From contig NZ_JACJVQ010000025.1 of NCBI RefSeq assembly GCF_014212135.1, positions 1 to 64,000 of the forward strand: a DNA stretch of 64,000 nucleotides, given 5' to 3'. The stretch's first letter is position 1. Each line of letters opens with the position of its first letter. This document shows, piece by piece, positions 1 to 6,994 of this stretch. The DNA comes from Cohnella thailandensis. Lineage in GTDB: Bacteria; Bacillota; Bacilli; Paenibacillales; Paenibacillaceae. Under the pieces are notes generated by a model. It was not told the origin of the DNA. It worked only from the letters and a program-made list of their open reading frames with translations, and made no database searches. The translations under genes were made by a program, and so were the position numbers.

Positions 1-56
1 CTGCTGCTGGGCTTCGCCGCCGCGGGCAGCGCCGCGGCGGCGAAGCCCAGCAGCAG
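1..56. repeat. Perfect inverted repeat at the window edge
   Basis: Bases 1-24 are the exact reverse complement of bases 33-56, with an 8-base spacer. It lies inside the reading frame of the Wzy_C-like gene, where the peptide becomes Ala-rich. A 24-bp perfect fold-back inside coding DNA at the very end of the sequence could be a real hairpin or a fold-back assembly artefact. Confidence 0.8.
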
Positions 57-1583
57 CGCGGCCGCAAGCGGCGCTGCCGCAAGCCGCTTCCGGCCGGCGG
101 ACCTCGGCCGGGGCGCGGCATCCATGCCTCCCTCCTCGCTCTCCCGTAGATGAAGAGCGAACCACAGCAGCAGCAGCAGCCATGCATAGCCGTACGACCA
201 ATCGAAGTCGATGGCGGAGTGGGCCAGCAGCAGGGCGGCCGGGGCCCAGGCGACCGAAGCCCTGCTTCGCATCTTGAAGACCAGCCAAAACAGCATGCCG
301 ACAAGCAGAAGGAATCCGAGCAGGCCGGTGTCGATCAGTATCTCCAGGTAGCCGCTATGGACCTCGTTGCCGATGTAAGGAACGCTTTTGTATTGGGAGG
401 CGAGCATCCGCCAGCTCTCGCCGCCCGCTCCGATCCATGGCCGGTCGTGGAACATGCGGAGCGCGTCCGCGTAATAGAGCCATCTCGCCGAGGCGGTCTC
501 GTAATGGCCATCCAGCCTCGCTCCCCCCGCCTCTCCTCTCGCCAGCAGTAGGTAAGCGGCCGCGCAGCCGATCAGAAGGAGGATCGCCCCCCATAACGGC
601 GAAGCCAGAGAGAAACGCTTGCCCGGCAGAACGAGCCTGACCCTTCCGCTGGAGTCGAAGGATTGCCCATACCGATCCGCTTCGCGCCTTAGGCCAAGCA
701 GGAGCGCGGCGCCGACGATCGCAGCCGCGGCCAGCAACCAGGCTCCGTTCCCCGGATCGCCTGCCCGCATCGTATCGAAAGCCCATCTCGCCGCGAGTGA
801 AGCGAACGCCAGCGACACCCCGGCCGTCCCCAAGCGATGTCCGAGATTTCTTCGTCCCCCGAGGACCAGAGATAATAACGCGGCGCCAAGGAGCGCCAAC
901 AGGGCGCCTCTGGATTCGGTCAGCAACAGCGAGGCGAGCGCCGGAACGAGCAGCAGCGACGCAAAGCCTGAAGCCCAACGGCTTCTCGACGAGAGAAGCT
1001 GCCATTCAATCGCAACCATAAAAGCCGCGATAGCCCCGAACGTATTCGGATACTGCAGCAAGCCGGCCAAGCGCGCTCCCGTCGCCGCCAGCTCCGCTTG
1101 GTCGGAGCGGAAGACGAGGCCCTCCGTCTCGATCCAGCCGAACCAGCCGAACCAGGATCCTAGAAGGAGCAAGGTCCCTGCCGCTTGCAGGGCGGCCCAC
1201 CCCGCCTTCCTATTCCGGGCATTGGACAAATAAAGCGACAGCAAGACAAACCAAGCCCCGTAAGCCGTCCACCGAAGGAAGGAATCCATCGTGCCCTTGA
1301 CGCTGACGGGGTCCAGCAGCAGGTGAATCCCGTAAACTCCCGCGATCGCGAACGGCATCAATGCCCATCCCGGAATCACGGCCCTTCCGCGGCGCCAGCC
1401 GACGATTCCTCCCGCCAGGCCTGAGATCGCCCCCAAAGCGATCAGAACGATCTCCGCTCCGTAAAAATCCTCATCGAAAAACAAGCCCTCGCGAATCGCC
1501 CCGTAACCCAGAAGCGCGGCGACGGCAGCCGCGCCTCCCCAGGCAATCGCCGTATTCCGATTTATCCTCTTTATTGACGCCAC
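1..1583 (-). CDS. O-antigen ligase/polymerase-like (Wzy_C) membrane protein, cut by window edge
   Basis: Multi-pass membrane protein read on the minus strand from a GTG at 1583 without a stop to base 1, so the C-terminus is missing. The N-terminal half is a series of hydrophobic segments. Around 250-500 lies the signature loop of the O-antigen ligase/Wzy_C superfamily, with ALRMFHDRPWIGAGGESWR and then VHSGYLEILIDTGLLGFLL. Such proteins join or polymerise undecaprenyl-linked glycans outside the membrane. GTG is the only good start in this frame; GGGAAGA sits very close to it and AAGGGG further back. It follows the small membrane gene (1633-1854) by 49 bp and may share the transcript of the PilZ gene. 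The substrate cannot be told; exopolysaccharide, teichoic-type polymer or glycoprotein glycan are all possible. Confidence 0.75.
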   Translation of the reverse strand, partial: MASIKRINRNTAIAWGGAAAVAALLGYGAIREGLFFDEDFYGAEIVLIALGAISGLAGGIVGWRRGRAVIPGWALMPFAIAGVYGIHLLLDPVSVKGTMDSFLRWTAYGAWFVLLSLYLSNARNRKAGWAALQAAGTLLLLGSWFGWFGWIETEGLVFRSDQAELAATGARLAGLLQYPNTFGAIAAFMVAIEWQLLSSRSRWASGFASLLLVPALASLLLTESRGALLALLGAALLSLVLGGRRNLGHRLGTAGVSLAFASLAARWAFDTMRAGDPGNGAWLLAAAAIVGAALLLGLRREADRYGQSFDSSGRVRLVLPGKRFSLASPLWGAILLLIGCAAAYLLLARGEAGGARLDGHYETASARWLYYADALRMFHDRPWIGAGGESWRMLASQYKSVPYIGNEVHSGYLEILIDTGLLGFLLLVGMLFWLVFKMRSRASVAWAPAALLLAHSAIDFDWSYGYAWLLLLLWFALHLRESEEGGMDAAPRPRSAGRKRLAAAPLAAALLLGFAAAALPAAAKPSS

Positions 1584-1632
1584 TCTCTTCCCACGCCCCT
1601 TGCCGACTTGCCCTCTATTCCTAACAGACGAT

Positions 1633-1854
1633 TCATTTCCGCATTTGGGTGAGCAGTTTCGCCATCATCAAGAAATAAATCGAGACGAGCAGAGAGACGC
1701 CTCCCCATAATAAATATCGGAATAAGATCCAGAATACGTTTTCCGAGCGCAAACAGACTGCGGCGAAGATAAGCGGCAAAATCCCTGCCAGATAGGCAAA
1801 CAGGAGAGACAGCGCGATCCTATTCAATATTTTCGATAGCTCTATCCTTTTCAC
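1633..1854 (-). CDS. Small two-TM membrane protein, unknown function
   Basis: A 73-residue reading from GTG 1854 beginning VKRIELSKILNRIALSLLF. It has two clear hydrophobic segments (about residues 12-34 and 44-66) and a basic C-terminus (LLTQMRK). A longer open frame continues upstream to 2178, but that part overlaps the PilZ gene and has shadow-like composition, so the start inside the gap was preferred; the ribosome site (GGGTGAT) is weak. It lies between the PilZ gene and the Wzy_C-like gene on the same strand, so an accessory role in the same envelope or polysaccharide process is possible. No family recognised. Confidence 0.5.
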   Translation of the reverse strand: MKRIELSKILNRIALSLLFAYLAGILPLIFAAVCLRSENVFWILFRYLLWGGVSLLVSIYFLMMAKLLTQMRK

Positions 1855-1940
1855 GGCATCACCCGAAGAGTCGTTGTAGCAGCAGTATCGGACGCTAATG
1901 CGGCTTCTAAACTCCGGCGAAAGGACGCCGACCCTCTTAT

Positions 1941-1976
1941 CAAAATAGGCCTCCTCGCCCGAAGAACGAGAAGACC
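1941..1976 (-). terminator. Weak intrinsic terminator after the PilZ gene
   Basis: On the minus strand a 10-bp stem (GGTCTTCTCG with CGAGGAGGCC, using G-U pairs) and a 9-base loop are followed by TATTTTG. The U-tract is short, so read-through into 1633-1854 is likely. Confidence 0.35.
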
Positions 1977-1994
1977 CTGCTTTTGGCCGTAGGC

Positions 1995-2708
1995 TCACTT
2001 CGAATGAAAGCTGCGCTTGCGCGACTCTTCCGATCGGGATTGGATGTTCTGCTCGACCTGATGGCGAAGCACGAAGGCGCGCAGCGGCCGGAGCATCTCC
2101 GTATCGAGCACCTTCATTCGGAAGCCGTAATGGATTTCGTCCAGCCGGCGTTCCCGGTGCACGACCTCCAGGTCGCAAGCGAACGTGAAGCCGAGATGAA
2201 TGACCGCGCCGATTCGGGCAACCTTGGACATCTCCTCGTAGGGAGGCATGACAATGCCCACCCCGCCTATGCTGATATCGCGCAGCCGGGCTTCCAGAGG
2301 CGTGCTTAGGAGCTTGACCTCTCCGTCGTTCCGCACGAGCCGAAGGACTTGAACCGCTCCCTTCGCTTCAACGCGATAAAACTCTCTTTTCTCCTGGAAT
2401 CTCTGACTGATAATGGGGGGTTGAATGACCGCGATGGCTCCGTCGTACTTGGCGAAGACGATCGATTGGAAGGATTGAATTCCCGCAGGCGAGTATACGG
2501 TTAGCTTGACGTTCTCGCCGAGCTCGAACAGCTCGAACTCGCTCAATTCGATCTCGAACAACTCTCCTTCCGCCCGAGTCATGATGCCCGTCGATACGAA
2601 GTTCGCCTTCTCGACGACCGTTCGGCATTGCAGCAGCATTTTCAGAGAGATCATGTCCTTGTCCGGCCCTACGTACGCGCTGCGATATGACGCGTCTTCT
2701 TGACTCAT
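1995..2708 (-). CDS. PilZ-domain c-di-GMP receptor protein (YcgR-like architecture)
   Basis: About 237 residues. The N-terminal half (about 20-110) looks like the YcgR-type flagellar brake domain that precedes PilZ in Gram-positive proteins. The PilZ domain starts near residue 110, with both c-di-GMP-binding motifs intact: RxxxR (in EKREFYRVEAKG) and D-x-S-x-x-G (in RDISIGGVG). The start MSQEDASYR at 2708 has AAAGGTGG about 8 bases upstream; a GTG 12 bases earlier is less well placed. It is a cytosolic effector that changes partner binding when c-di-GMP is bound. Its own leader carries a c-di-GMP-I riboswitch (2841-2920) and terminator (2762-2793), so the ligand should control both synthesis and activity of this protein. 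Confidence 0.9.
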   Translation of the reverse strand: MSQEDASYRSAYVGPDKDMISLKMLLQCRTVVEKANFVSTGIMTRAEGELFEIELSEFELFELGENVKLTVYSPAGIQSFQSIVFAKYDGAIAVIQPPIISQRFQEKREFYRVEAKGAVQVLRLVRNDGEVKLLSTPLEARLRDISIGGVGIVMPPYEEMSKVARIGAVIHLGFTFACDLEVVHRERRLDEIHYGFRMKVLDTEMLRPLRAFVLRHQVEQNIQSRSEESRKRSFHSK

Positions 2709-2761
2709 CCCGACTTCCACCTTTCTTCAGTCACCCTGCCTTCTCTTGACCGAGAAAAGCC

Positions 2762-2793
2762 AAAAAAAAGGCAGCATCCTCTCGGAAGCAGCC
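2762..2793 (-). terminator. Riboswitch expression-platform terminator
   Basis: On the minus strand GGCTGCTTCC-GAGA-GGATGCTGCC forms a stem with two symmetric U-U mismatches and a GNRA loop, followed by eight Ts. It lies between the c-di-GMP aptamer and the PilZ start codon, so it is the probable regulatory terminator. Confidence 0.85.
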
Positions 2794-2840
2794 ACGGAAA
2801 CCGTCCTTATAGCCTCTAAAAGGGATAGAAGCGAATCTTC

Positions 2841-2920
2841 GGCGGCCAGGCTGTCATTGTTCTTGCGAACGTTAGACCCTTTAGCTTTGCGTCCTTGCCT
2901 TTCGACAAGTTTGCCTTTAA
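2841..2920 (-). promoter_or_regulatory. Cyclic-di-GMP-I (GEMM-I) riboswitch aptamer
   Basis: Read on the minus strand, the segment has the conserved landmarks of the GEMM-I class in order: AAAGGCAAAC; a first hairpin CUUGUC-GAAA-GGCAAG with the GNRA tetraloop that docks into the second helix; GGACGCAAAGCUA; GGGUCU; a second hairpin GUUC-GCAA-GAAC; and AUGACAGCCUGGCCGCC closing P1. The downstream terminator at 2762-2793 and the PilZ gene make this a cis-acting transcriptional switch. Whether c-di-GMP turns the gene on or off cannot be decided by eye. Confidence 0.95.
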
Positions 2921-2924
2921 CGTT

Positions 2925-2954
2925 ATCCTATCCGGCGACTTTGCATGGGTGCAA
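2925..2954 (-). promoter_or_regulatory. Possible sigma-A promoter for the riboswitch transcript
   Basis: TTGCAC and TAGGAT are separated by 18 bases on the minus strand. The expected start, near 2918, would be just 5' of the conserved AAGGCAAAC of the aptamer, which is a sensible leader start. Confidence 0.4.
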
Positions 2955-3037
2955 CGGCGTCCTCCGACGCCAAAACCGAAATAGCCAAGTTCCTTTAAAT
3001 ATAGCATCTTTGATGAATATTAGGTAGAAGGTTGGCG

Positions 3038-3055
3038 AAAAATGCTCCTTTGAGC
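3038..3055 (-). terminator. Weak terminator after the diguanylate cyclase gene
   Basis: GCTC-AAAG-GAGC followed by ATTTTT on the minus strand, directly at the stop of the 3056-3748 gene. The stem is only 4 bp, so termination may be partial. Confidence 0.35.
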
Positions 3056-3748
3056 TTATGCGTTCATTCGGATCGGCGGGAGAGCTTCATCTCGCTTGCT
3101 TCGATTCTTATCCTCGTACATCTTCCAGTCGGCGTTATCGACCAGCTGCTTCAACGTCACGCCGTCATCCGGGAATACGGAGGAGCCGATGGATACCGTC
3201 ACTCTCTTATTCTCGGACTGGGACAAGCTCTCGAGCTTGGCCTCGATCTGCTCGTACAGGCTGCTCGCAGCCCCTCTCTCTACGTAAGGGCTGAGCAGAA
3301 GGAATTCGTCCCCGCCCCACCTTCCGACGATCTCTCCCCGGTCGGCCCGTTCCTTCAGCGCCTCGACGATTCGGGTCAGCACATGATCGCCCGTCAGATG
3401 GCCGTATGTATCGTTAATGAGCTTGAAATCGTTGACATCGATTAGCGTGACCGTCATCTTCTTGCTTCTGCGAAGAGCCTGCTCGGACAATCGCAGGAAG
3501 CACTCTTCGATAAAGCGCCGGTTATAGGCGCAAGTCAGGCTGTCCCGAACCGAGCGCTCCTTCATCCGGTCGTACTTCCGTCCCAGATGCCATCCTAGCG
3601 GCACTAGCGTCAGAAGGAATCCGATCCCCGAGGAGGCGACGAAGAGCTCGCGTCCGGTCCAGCCCGTTCCGGCGGCAGCCAGCAAGGCGACCGAGACGCT
3701 GACGAGAACCCCAAGGCCTATTCCTGCGAATCGTCCCGAACGTTCCAT
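3056..3748 (-). CDS. Membrane-anchored GGDEF diguanylate cyclase
   Basis: 230 residues. Two N-terminal hydrophobic segments (about 8-27 and 35-53) anchor a single GGDEF domain (about 65-225). The catalytic signature is intact (GRWGGDEFLLL), with DVNDFKLINDTYGH upstream for GTP and metal binding. The usual allosteric RxxD inhibitory site just before the signature is not seen (RADRGEIVGRWGGDEF), so product feedback may be absent. It makes c-di-GMP from two GTP. ATG 3748 has GCAGGAGGGG just upstream. It sits directly 5' of the riboswitch-PilZ unit on the same strand and 3' of a second GGDEF gene, so it may supply the local c-di-GMP signal. Confidence 0.9.
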   Translation of the reverse strand: MERSGRFAGIGLGVLVSVSVALLAAAGTGWTGRELFVASSGIGFLLTLVPLGWHLGRKYDRMKERSVRDSLTCAYNRRFIEECFLRLSEQALRRSKKMTVTLIDVNDFKLINDTYGHLTGDHVLTRIVEALKERADRGEIVGRWGGDEFLLLSPYVERGAASSLYEQIEAKLESLSQSENKRVTVSIGSSVFPDDGVTLKQLVDNADWKMYEDKNRSKRDEALPPIRMNA

Positions 3749-3786
3749 TCTCTCGCCCCTCCTGCATGCAATCGTTTACCGAAAGA

Positions 3787-3795
3787 ATTATAGCA
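3787..3795 (-). promoter_or_regulatory. Extended -10 promoter for the 3056-3748 gene
   Basis: TGCTATAAT (TG-n-TATAAT) on the minus strand, about 40 bases before the ATG. No good -35 is evident, as is common with extended -10 promoters. Confidence 0.5.
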
Positions 3796-3804
3796 ATATC
3801 GAAT

Positions 3805-5463
3805 TCAAGAAGCTACCACGACACGATTTCGCCCTTGGTTCTTGGCTTGGTAGAGTGCCGCGTCGACTTGAGCGAACATCGACCGCAAATACTCCTTCAC
3901 GTCATCGACCGGCTTCTGAAAAGCTTCTTCCGTAATCGTCCCCATGCTGATCGTGATTCCGACCGTCTCCTTGCCGACGGCGATCTCGCTGGCCGCCACC
4001 GCCTGAATGATCCGATCGGCCAGCAGCTCCGCCTGCTCCCGGTTCGTGTGAGGCAGATAAATCGTGAATTCCTCGCCGCCGTACCGGGCAAGAATGTCCG
4101 TTCTTCTAAGACTGTTCCGGACGGTCTCCGCCGTCTTGCAGATCACTTCGTCCCCGACGACATGCCCGTAACGATCGTTGAACGTCTTGAAATGATCGAT
4201 GTCGAAAAGAAAGATCGAGAAGGGAGTCCCGTATCGATAGTTGAGCATTACCTCGTGCTCGAGCTGCTGCATCAGGAACCGGCGGTTATAGCATCCGGTC
4301 AGCCCGTCCGTAATGGCCATCTGTTCGAGCTTCTGGTTGACGCGGAACAGCTCCTCCTGAATCAGGATCAGCTCCAGGTTCCTCTCGTGGAGAGCCTCGT
4401 TCTTGCGGTTCATCTCTTCCACGTGCTTGCGCTGCTCGGTCACGTCCTGGAAGGTGATCACCTTCGCCAATACGGATTTCGTCTCGTCGAGTACGGGCGA
4501 AATCTGAATGGACACGTACCGCCCGTCCCTCCAGGAAATCTCCGTCTGCTGCCGGGACCCCGGATAGTTCCGGTACCGGTACAGGAACTCCCGAACCTCC
4601 TCCCGATGCTCGATGGAAGACAGGAACTTGTCCATCTCGAAGTCGTCTCCCTTGGCTACCAAGGCGAACGGCTCGGCGCCGCGATTCACCTCGATCACCT
4701 TGTTGCTGTCGTCGACGACGATGATCCCCATGCTCATGTGATCGATGATATCCTTCTGGGCGGTGCTCAGAACGTCGAACATGCCGTACCGGGAGATCGC
4801 GACGACGAAGCAGAAATCGGAGAGCAGAATTCCGATGGACATCAGGCCCGGCACGATCGGAAGATAATCCCTCAGCATGACGTTGACCAGTACGTCCAGC
4901 ACGGCGAAGCCGGTCAGGACGAACATGCCGAGCAGCGTCGTCGTCATCTGCTTCCGGCGTTTGGACGAGCTGTCGTTCTTCATGGTGTAATACATGCTGA
5001 TTAAGGTAACGAATAAATACCCGAATTGAGTAAAAGCCAGTAGCCAGAACATCGGGCCGTATTGGCGATCGCCCAGATGATCCCCCTCCGAGGTGAAGAA
5101 CAGCCCGTTCGGGTTCCAGAGTACGGCTGCGACGCTGATGATGGAAGGCAAGAGGACGGCCGCCAGCCGGGAAGACTTAAGCCATGAGGTACGTTGGGTC
5201 AGGAACAGGACAAAAAACAGCCAGCCCGGTCCGATCAGCCCGATAGACACGAAGGAGAGCTTCAGAAATATCAGTTGAATGTCAGGCCTTACGGCGATGG
5301 AGACCGCGTACTGCCCGAGCGGCCACACCATCATGATAGAATGAAAAGCCAAATACACTTTATGAGTTCGAGTGATTTGGCTTATGGCAACGACGATGAT
5401 GAGCAAGAAGAGAAGGCAAAGAAAAATGAACAAGTCTGGCCGAATCAGTCCCAAGGCATTCAC
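3805..5463 (-). CDS. 7TM-sensor/PAS/GGDEF diguanylate cyclase
   Basis: 552 residues. Residues 1-230 contain seven hydrophobic segments of the kind found at the N-terminus of 7TM-type sensor kinases (HisKA_7TM). A PAS domain follows (about 240-350, with IIVVDDSNKVIEVNRGAEPF), then a short coiled-coil signalling helix, then GGDEF (about 385-550). The active site is LARYGGEEFTIYLP, and an RxxD inhibitory site is present (RRTD, five residues upstream). It should convert GTP to c-di-GMP under control of a membrane and PAS signal and be product-inhibited, unlike its neighbour. It has its own promoter and is likely an input to the riboswitch and PilZ genes downstream. Confidence 0.9.
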   Translation of the reverse strand: MNALGLIRPDLFIFLCLLFLLIIVVAISQITRTHKVYLAFHSIMMVWPLGQYAVSIAVRPDIQLIFLKLSFVSIGLIGPGWLFFVLFLTQRTSWLKSSRLAAVLLPSIISVAAVLWNPNGLFFTSEGDHLGDRQYGPMFWLLAFTQFGYLFVTLISMYYTMKNDSSSKRRKQMTTTLLGMFVLTGFAVLDVLVNVMLRDYLPIVPGLMSIGILLSDFCFVVAISRYGMFDVLSTAQKDIIDHMSMGIIVVDDSNKVIEVNRGAEPFALVAKGDDFEMDKFLSSIEHREEVREFLYRYRNYPGSRQQTEISWRDGRYVSIQISPVLDETKSVLAKVITFQDVTEQRKHVEEMNRKNEALHERNLELILIQEELFRVNQKLEQMAITDGLTGCYNRRFLMQQLEHEVMLNYRYGTPFSIFLFDIDHFKTFNDRYGHVVGDEVICKTAETVRNSLRRTDILARYGGEEFTIYLPHTNREQAELLADRIIQAVAASEIAVGKETVGITISMGTITEEAFQKPVDDVKEYLRSMFAQVDAALYQAKNQGRNRVVVAS

Positions 5464-5510
5464 CTTTTCTCCAATTCTATTCCCGGAAATTTATGGGACT
5501 TAATTCCTCT

Positions 5511-5540
5511 ATTCTATCATAGAATGGATTTTTTCGACAA
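5511..5540 (-). promoter_or_regulatory. Promoter for the 7TM-GGDEF gene
   Basis: Minus-strand TTGTCG and TAGAAT separated by 18 bases, the latter with an upstream TG (TGATAGAAT). It is about 50 bases from the start codon. Confidence 0.5.
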
Positions 5541-5569
5541 TAAACTTTTACAAAATAATCATCCCGGAC

Positions 5570-6835
5570 TTATCCTGCGTTCATATTGCCGGCAGAGTCC
5601 GCGAAGGCGTTGTCCGCGCGGGTTCGCCGCGCCAGCACGGTTTCTCCGAGCCGATAGAAAACGATTGCAACGAGGCCGACGAACGCCATCGCGACGAACA
5701 TGACCGTGCCGTTGTACCTACTCAGCAGTAGGCCTCCGAGCCAGGGACCGATGAAGTGACCGATGCTGCTGAACGATTGGGCTCCGTAATAGGCGCCTCT
5801 CATTCGCTCCGGGGCTATCTTGTCCGTGAGAAGCGCGCTGGCCGGGAAGGTCAGAATCTCCCCGAAGGTAAAGACGATCATCGAGACGATAAAGCCGAGC
5901 CAGCTCTCCGACAAGCCGAAGCCGACATTGCCGAGCGAGTACATGACCGTGCCGACCGCGATGGCGGTCATGGCGGGGCGCTTCTCGGCCCAACGGCTGA
6001 ACGGCACCTGCAGCACGACGACGACGATCGCGTTCACGCTCATCATGACGGCGAAGAGGGAAACCCCGTCCGCGAACTTGTCGCCCACGTATTGGGACAA
6101 GGAAGCGGTCATCTGGGAGTAGCTGATCGCGGTGACGATCGCGCCGAGCAAATAATACCGCAGCACGGTGTCTCCTTTGACCGCCTGCCAAACGGACAGG
6201 AAGGTCATCTCCGTTTTCTTCTCCCCTTCGATGCGGCGGATGCCGAACTTGTTGAGCAGCATATAGAGCGAGAACGCGTAGATGAAGTAAACGATTCCCG
6301 TGATGTAGAAGGGAAGCGAGCTGTCGCTCGTCGCGAAGAGCGCGCCAAGCAGCGGACCGACCGCAACGCCGACATTGATCGCCAGGTAGCGGAGGGAGAA
6401 CACCCGCATCCTCTTCTCCTTTTCGGTCAAATCCGCCATCAAAGCCTGCGATACCGGTTCGTAGAAGGAACGGCACAGTCCGTTGAGCAGGCTAAGCAGC
6501 AAGAAGAGCACCACTTGCTGAGCCGCGGCGAACCCGACGAATACGACCCCCCAGCCGATCAAAGCGCCCAGCATGATTTTGCGGCGGCCGAACAGGTCGG
6601 ACAGCGTTCCGCCGACGAAGCCGCCGAACGTTCCGGCCAGCGAGCCCGCTCCTACGATAAAGCCGATCATGACGGCGTCCAGATCGGTATTCTTGGCCAA
6701 GTGGATAGCAAGGAAGGGCAGGCTCATCGAAGAAGCAAGCCTGGCCAGGATGGTTCCGAGCAACAGCGAATGGACGATCGGATGGTACGAGCTGCGGAAA
6801 TGAAGAAACTGTTTGTACAAGTTGTTTAGCTTCAT
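5570..6835 (-). CDS. MFS transporter, probable drug or metabolite exporter
   Basis: 421 residues with about 12 hydrophobic segments arranged as two six-helix halves. The MFS signature between helices 2 and 3 is visible (GGTLSDLFGRRKIM), as is a motif-C-like proline/glycine-rich helix in the first half. Family members of this size export drugs or small metabolites by proton antiport. Start ATG 6835 has GAGGAAGG upstream. It is monocistronic; the promoter region (6836-6945) contains two perfect or near-perfect palindromes, suggesting control by a local or distant dimeric repressor. No regulator gene is adjacent, and the substrate is unknown. Confidence 0.8.
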   Translation of the reverse strand: MKLNNLYKQFLHFRSSYHPIVHSLLLGTILARLASSMSLPFLAIHLAKNTDLDAVMIGFIVGAGSLAGTFGGFVGGTLSDLFGRRKIMLGALIGWGVVFVGFAAAQQVVLFLLLSLLNGLCRSFYEPVSQALMADLTEKEKRMRVFSLRYLAINVGVAVGPLLGALFATSDSSLPFYITGIVYFIYAFSLYMLLNKFGIRRIEGEKKTEMTFLSVWQAVKGDTVLRYYLLGAIVTAISYSQMTASLSQYVGDKFADGVSLFAVMMSVNAIVVVVLQVPFSRWAEKRPAMTAIAVGTVMYSLGNVGFGLSESWLGFIVSMIVFTFGEILTFPASALLTDKIAPERMRGAYYGAQSFSSIGHFIGPWLGGLLLSRYNGTVMFVAMAFVGLVAIVFYRLGETVLARRTRADNAFADSAGNMNAG

Positions 6836-6863
6836 GGACCTTCCTCATTTGCAATCATAATTC

Positions 6864-6904
6864 GTTCCATCATACGGAACTCTGTTTCATTTTAGGTATA
6901 CCTA
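6864..6904. promoter_or_regulatory. Two operator-like palindromes before the MFS gene
   Basis: GTTCCATCATACGGAAC (6864-6880; arms GTTCC/GGAAC) and TAGGTATACCTA (6893-6904, a perfect 12-bp palindrome) lie 30-70 bases upstream of the MFS start. Their spacing fits binding of a dimeric repressor, but none is identified. Confidence 0.4.
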
Positions 6905-6945
6905 CACTCCTAATAATAGCGAATATTTGTTCGGCTGGCTATAAC

Positions 6946-6980
6946 AAAAATCCCTCTTCCGCGTTCGGAAGAGAGATTTT
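6946..6980. terminator. Terminator after the methyltransferase gene
   Basis: On the minus strand AAATCTCTCTTCC-gaacgc-GGAAGAGGGATTTTT forms a long stem with a U-tract, 15 bases after the stop at 6995. It is nearly symmetric, so it may work both ways. Confidence 0.85.
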
Positions 6981-6994
6981 AGAAATCCTTTATA

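Noticed and set aside
957-970. GACGCAAAGCC on the plus strand, a core string of the c-di-GMP-I riboswitch
   Set aside because: It lacks the GGCAAAC segment and both hairpins and lies antisense inside the Wzy_C-like coding sequence.
1855-2178. N-terminal extension of the small membrane gene to 2178
   Set aside because: Overlaps the PilZ gene and has shadow-like composition; the GTG at 1854 is a better start.
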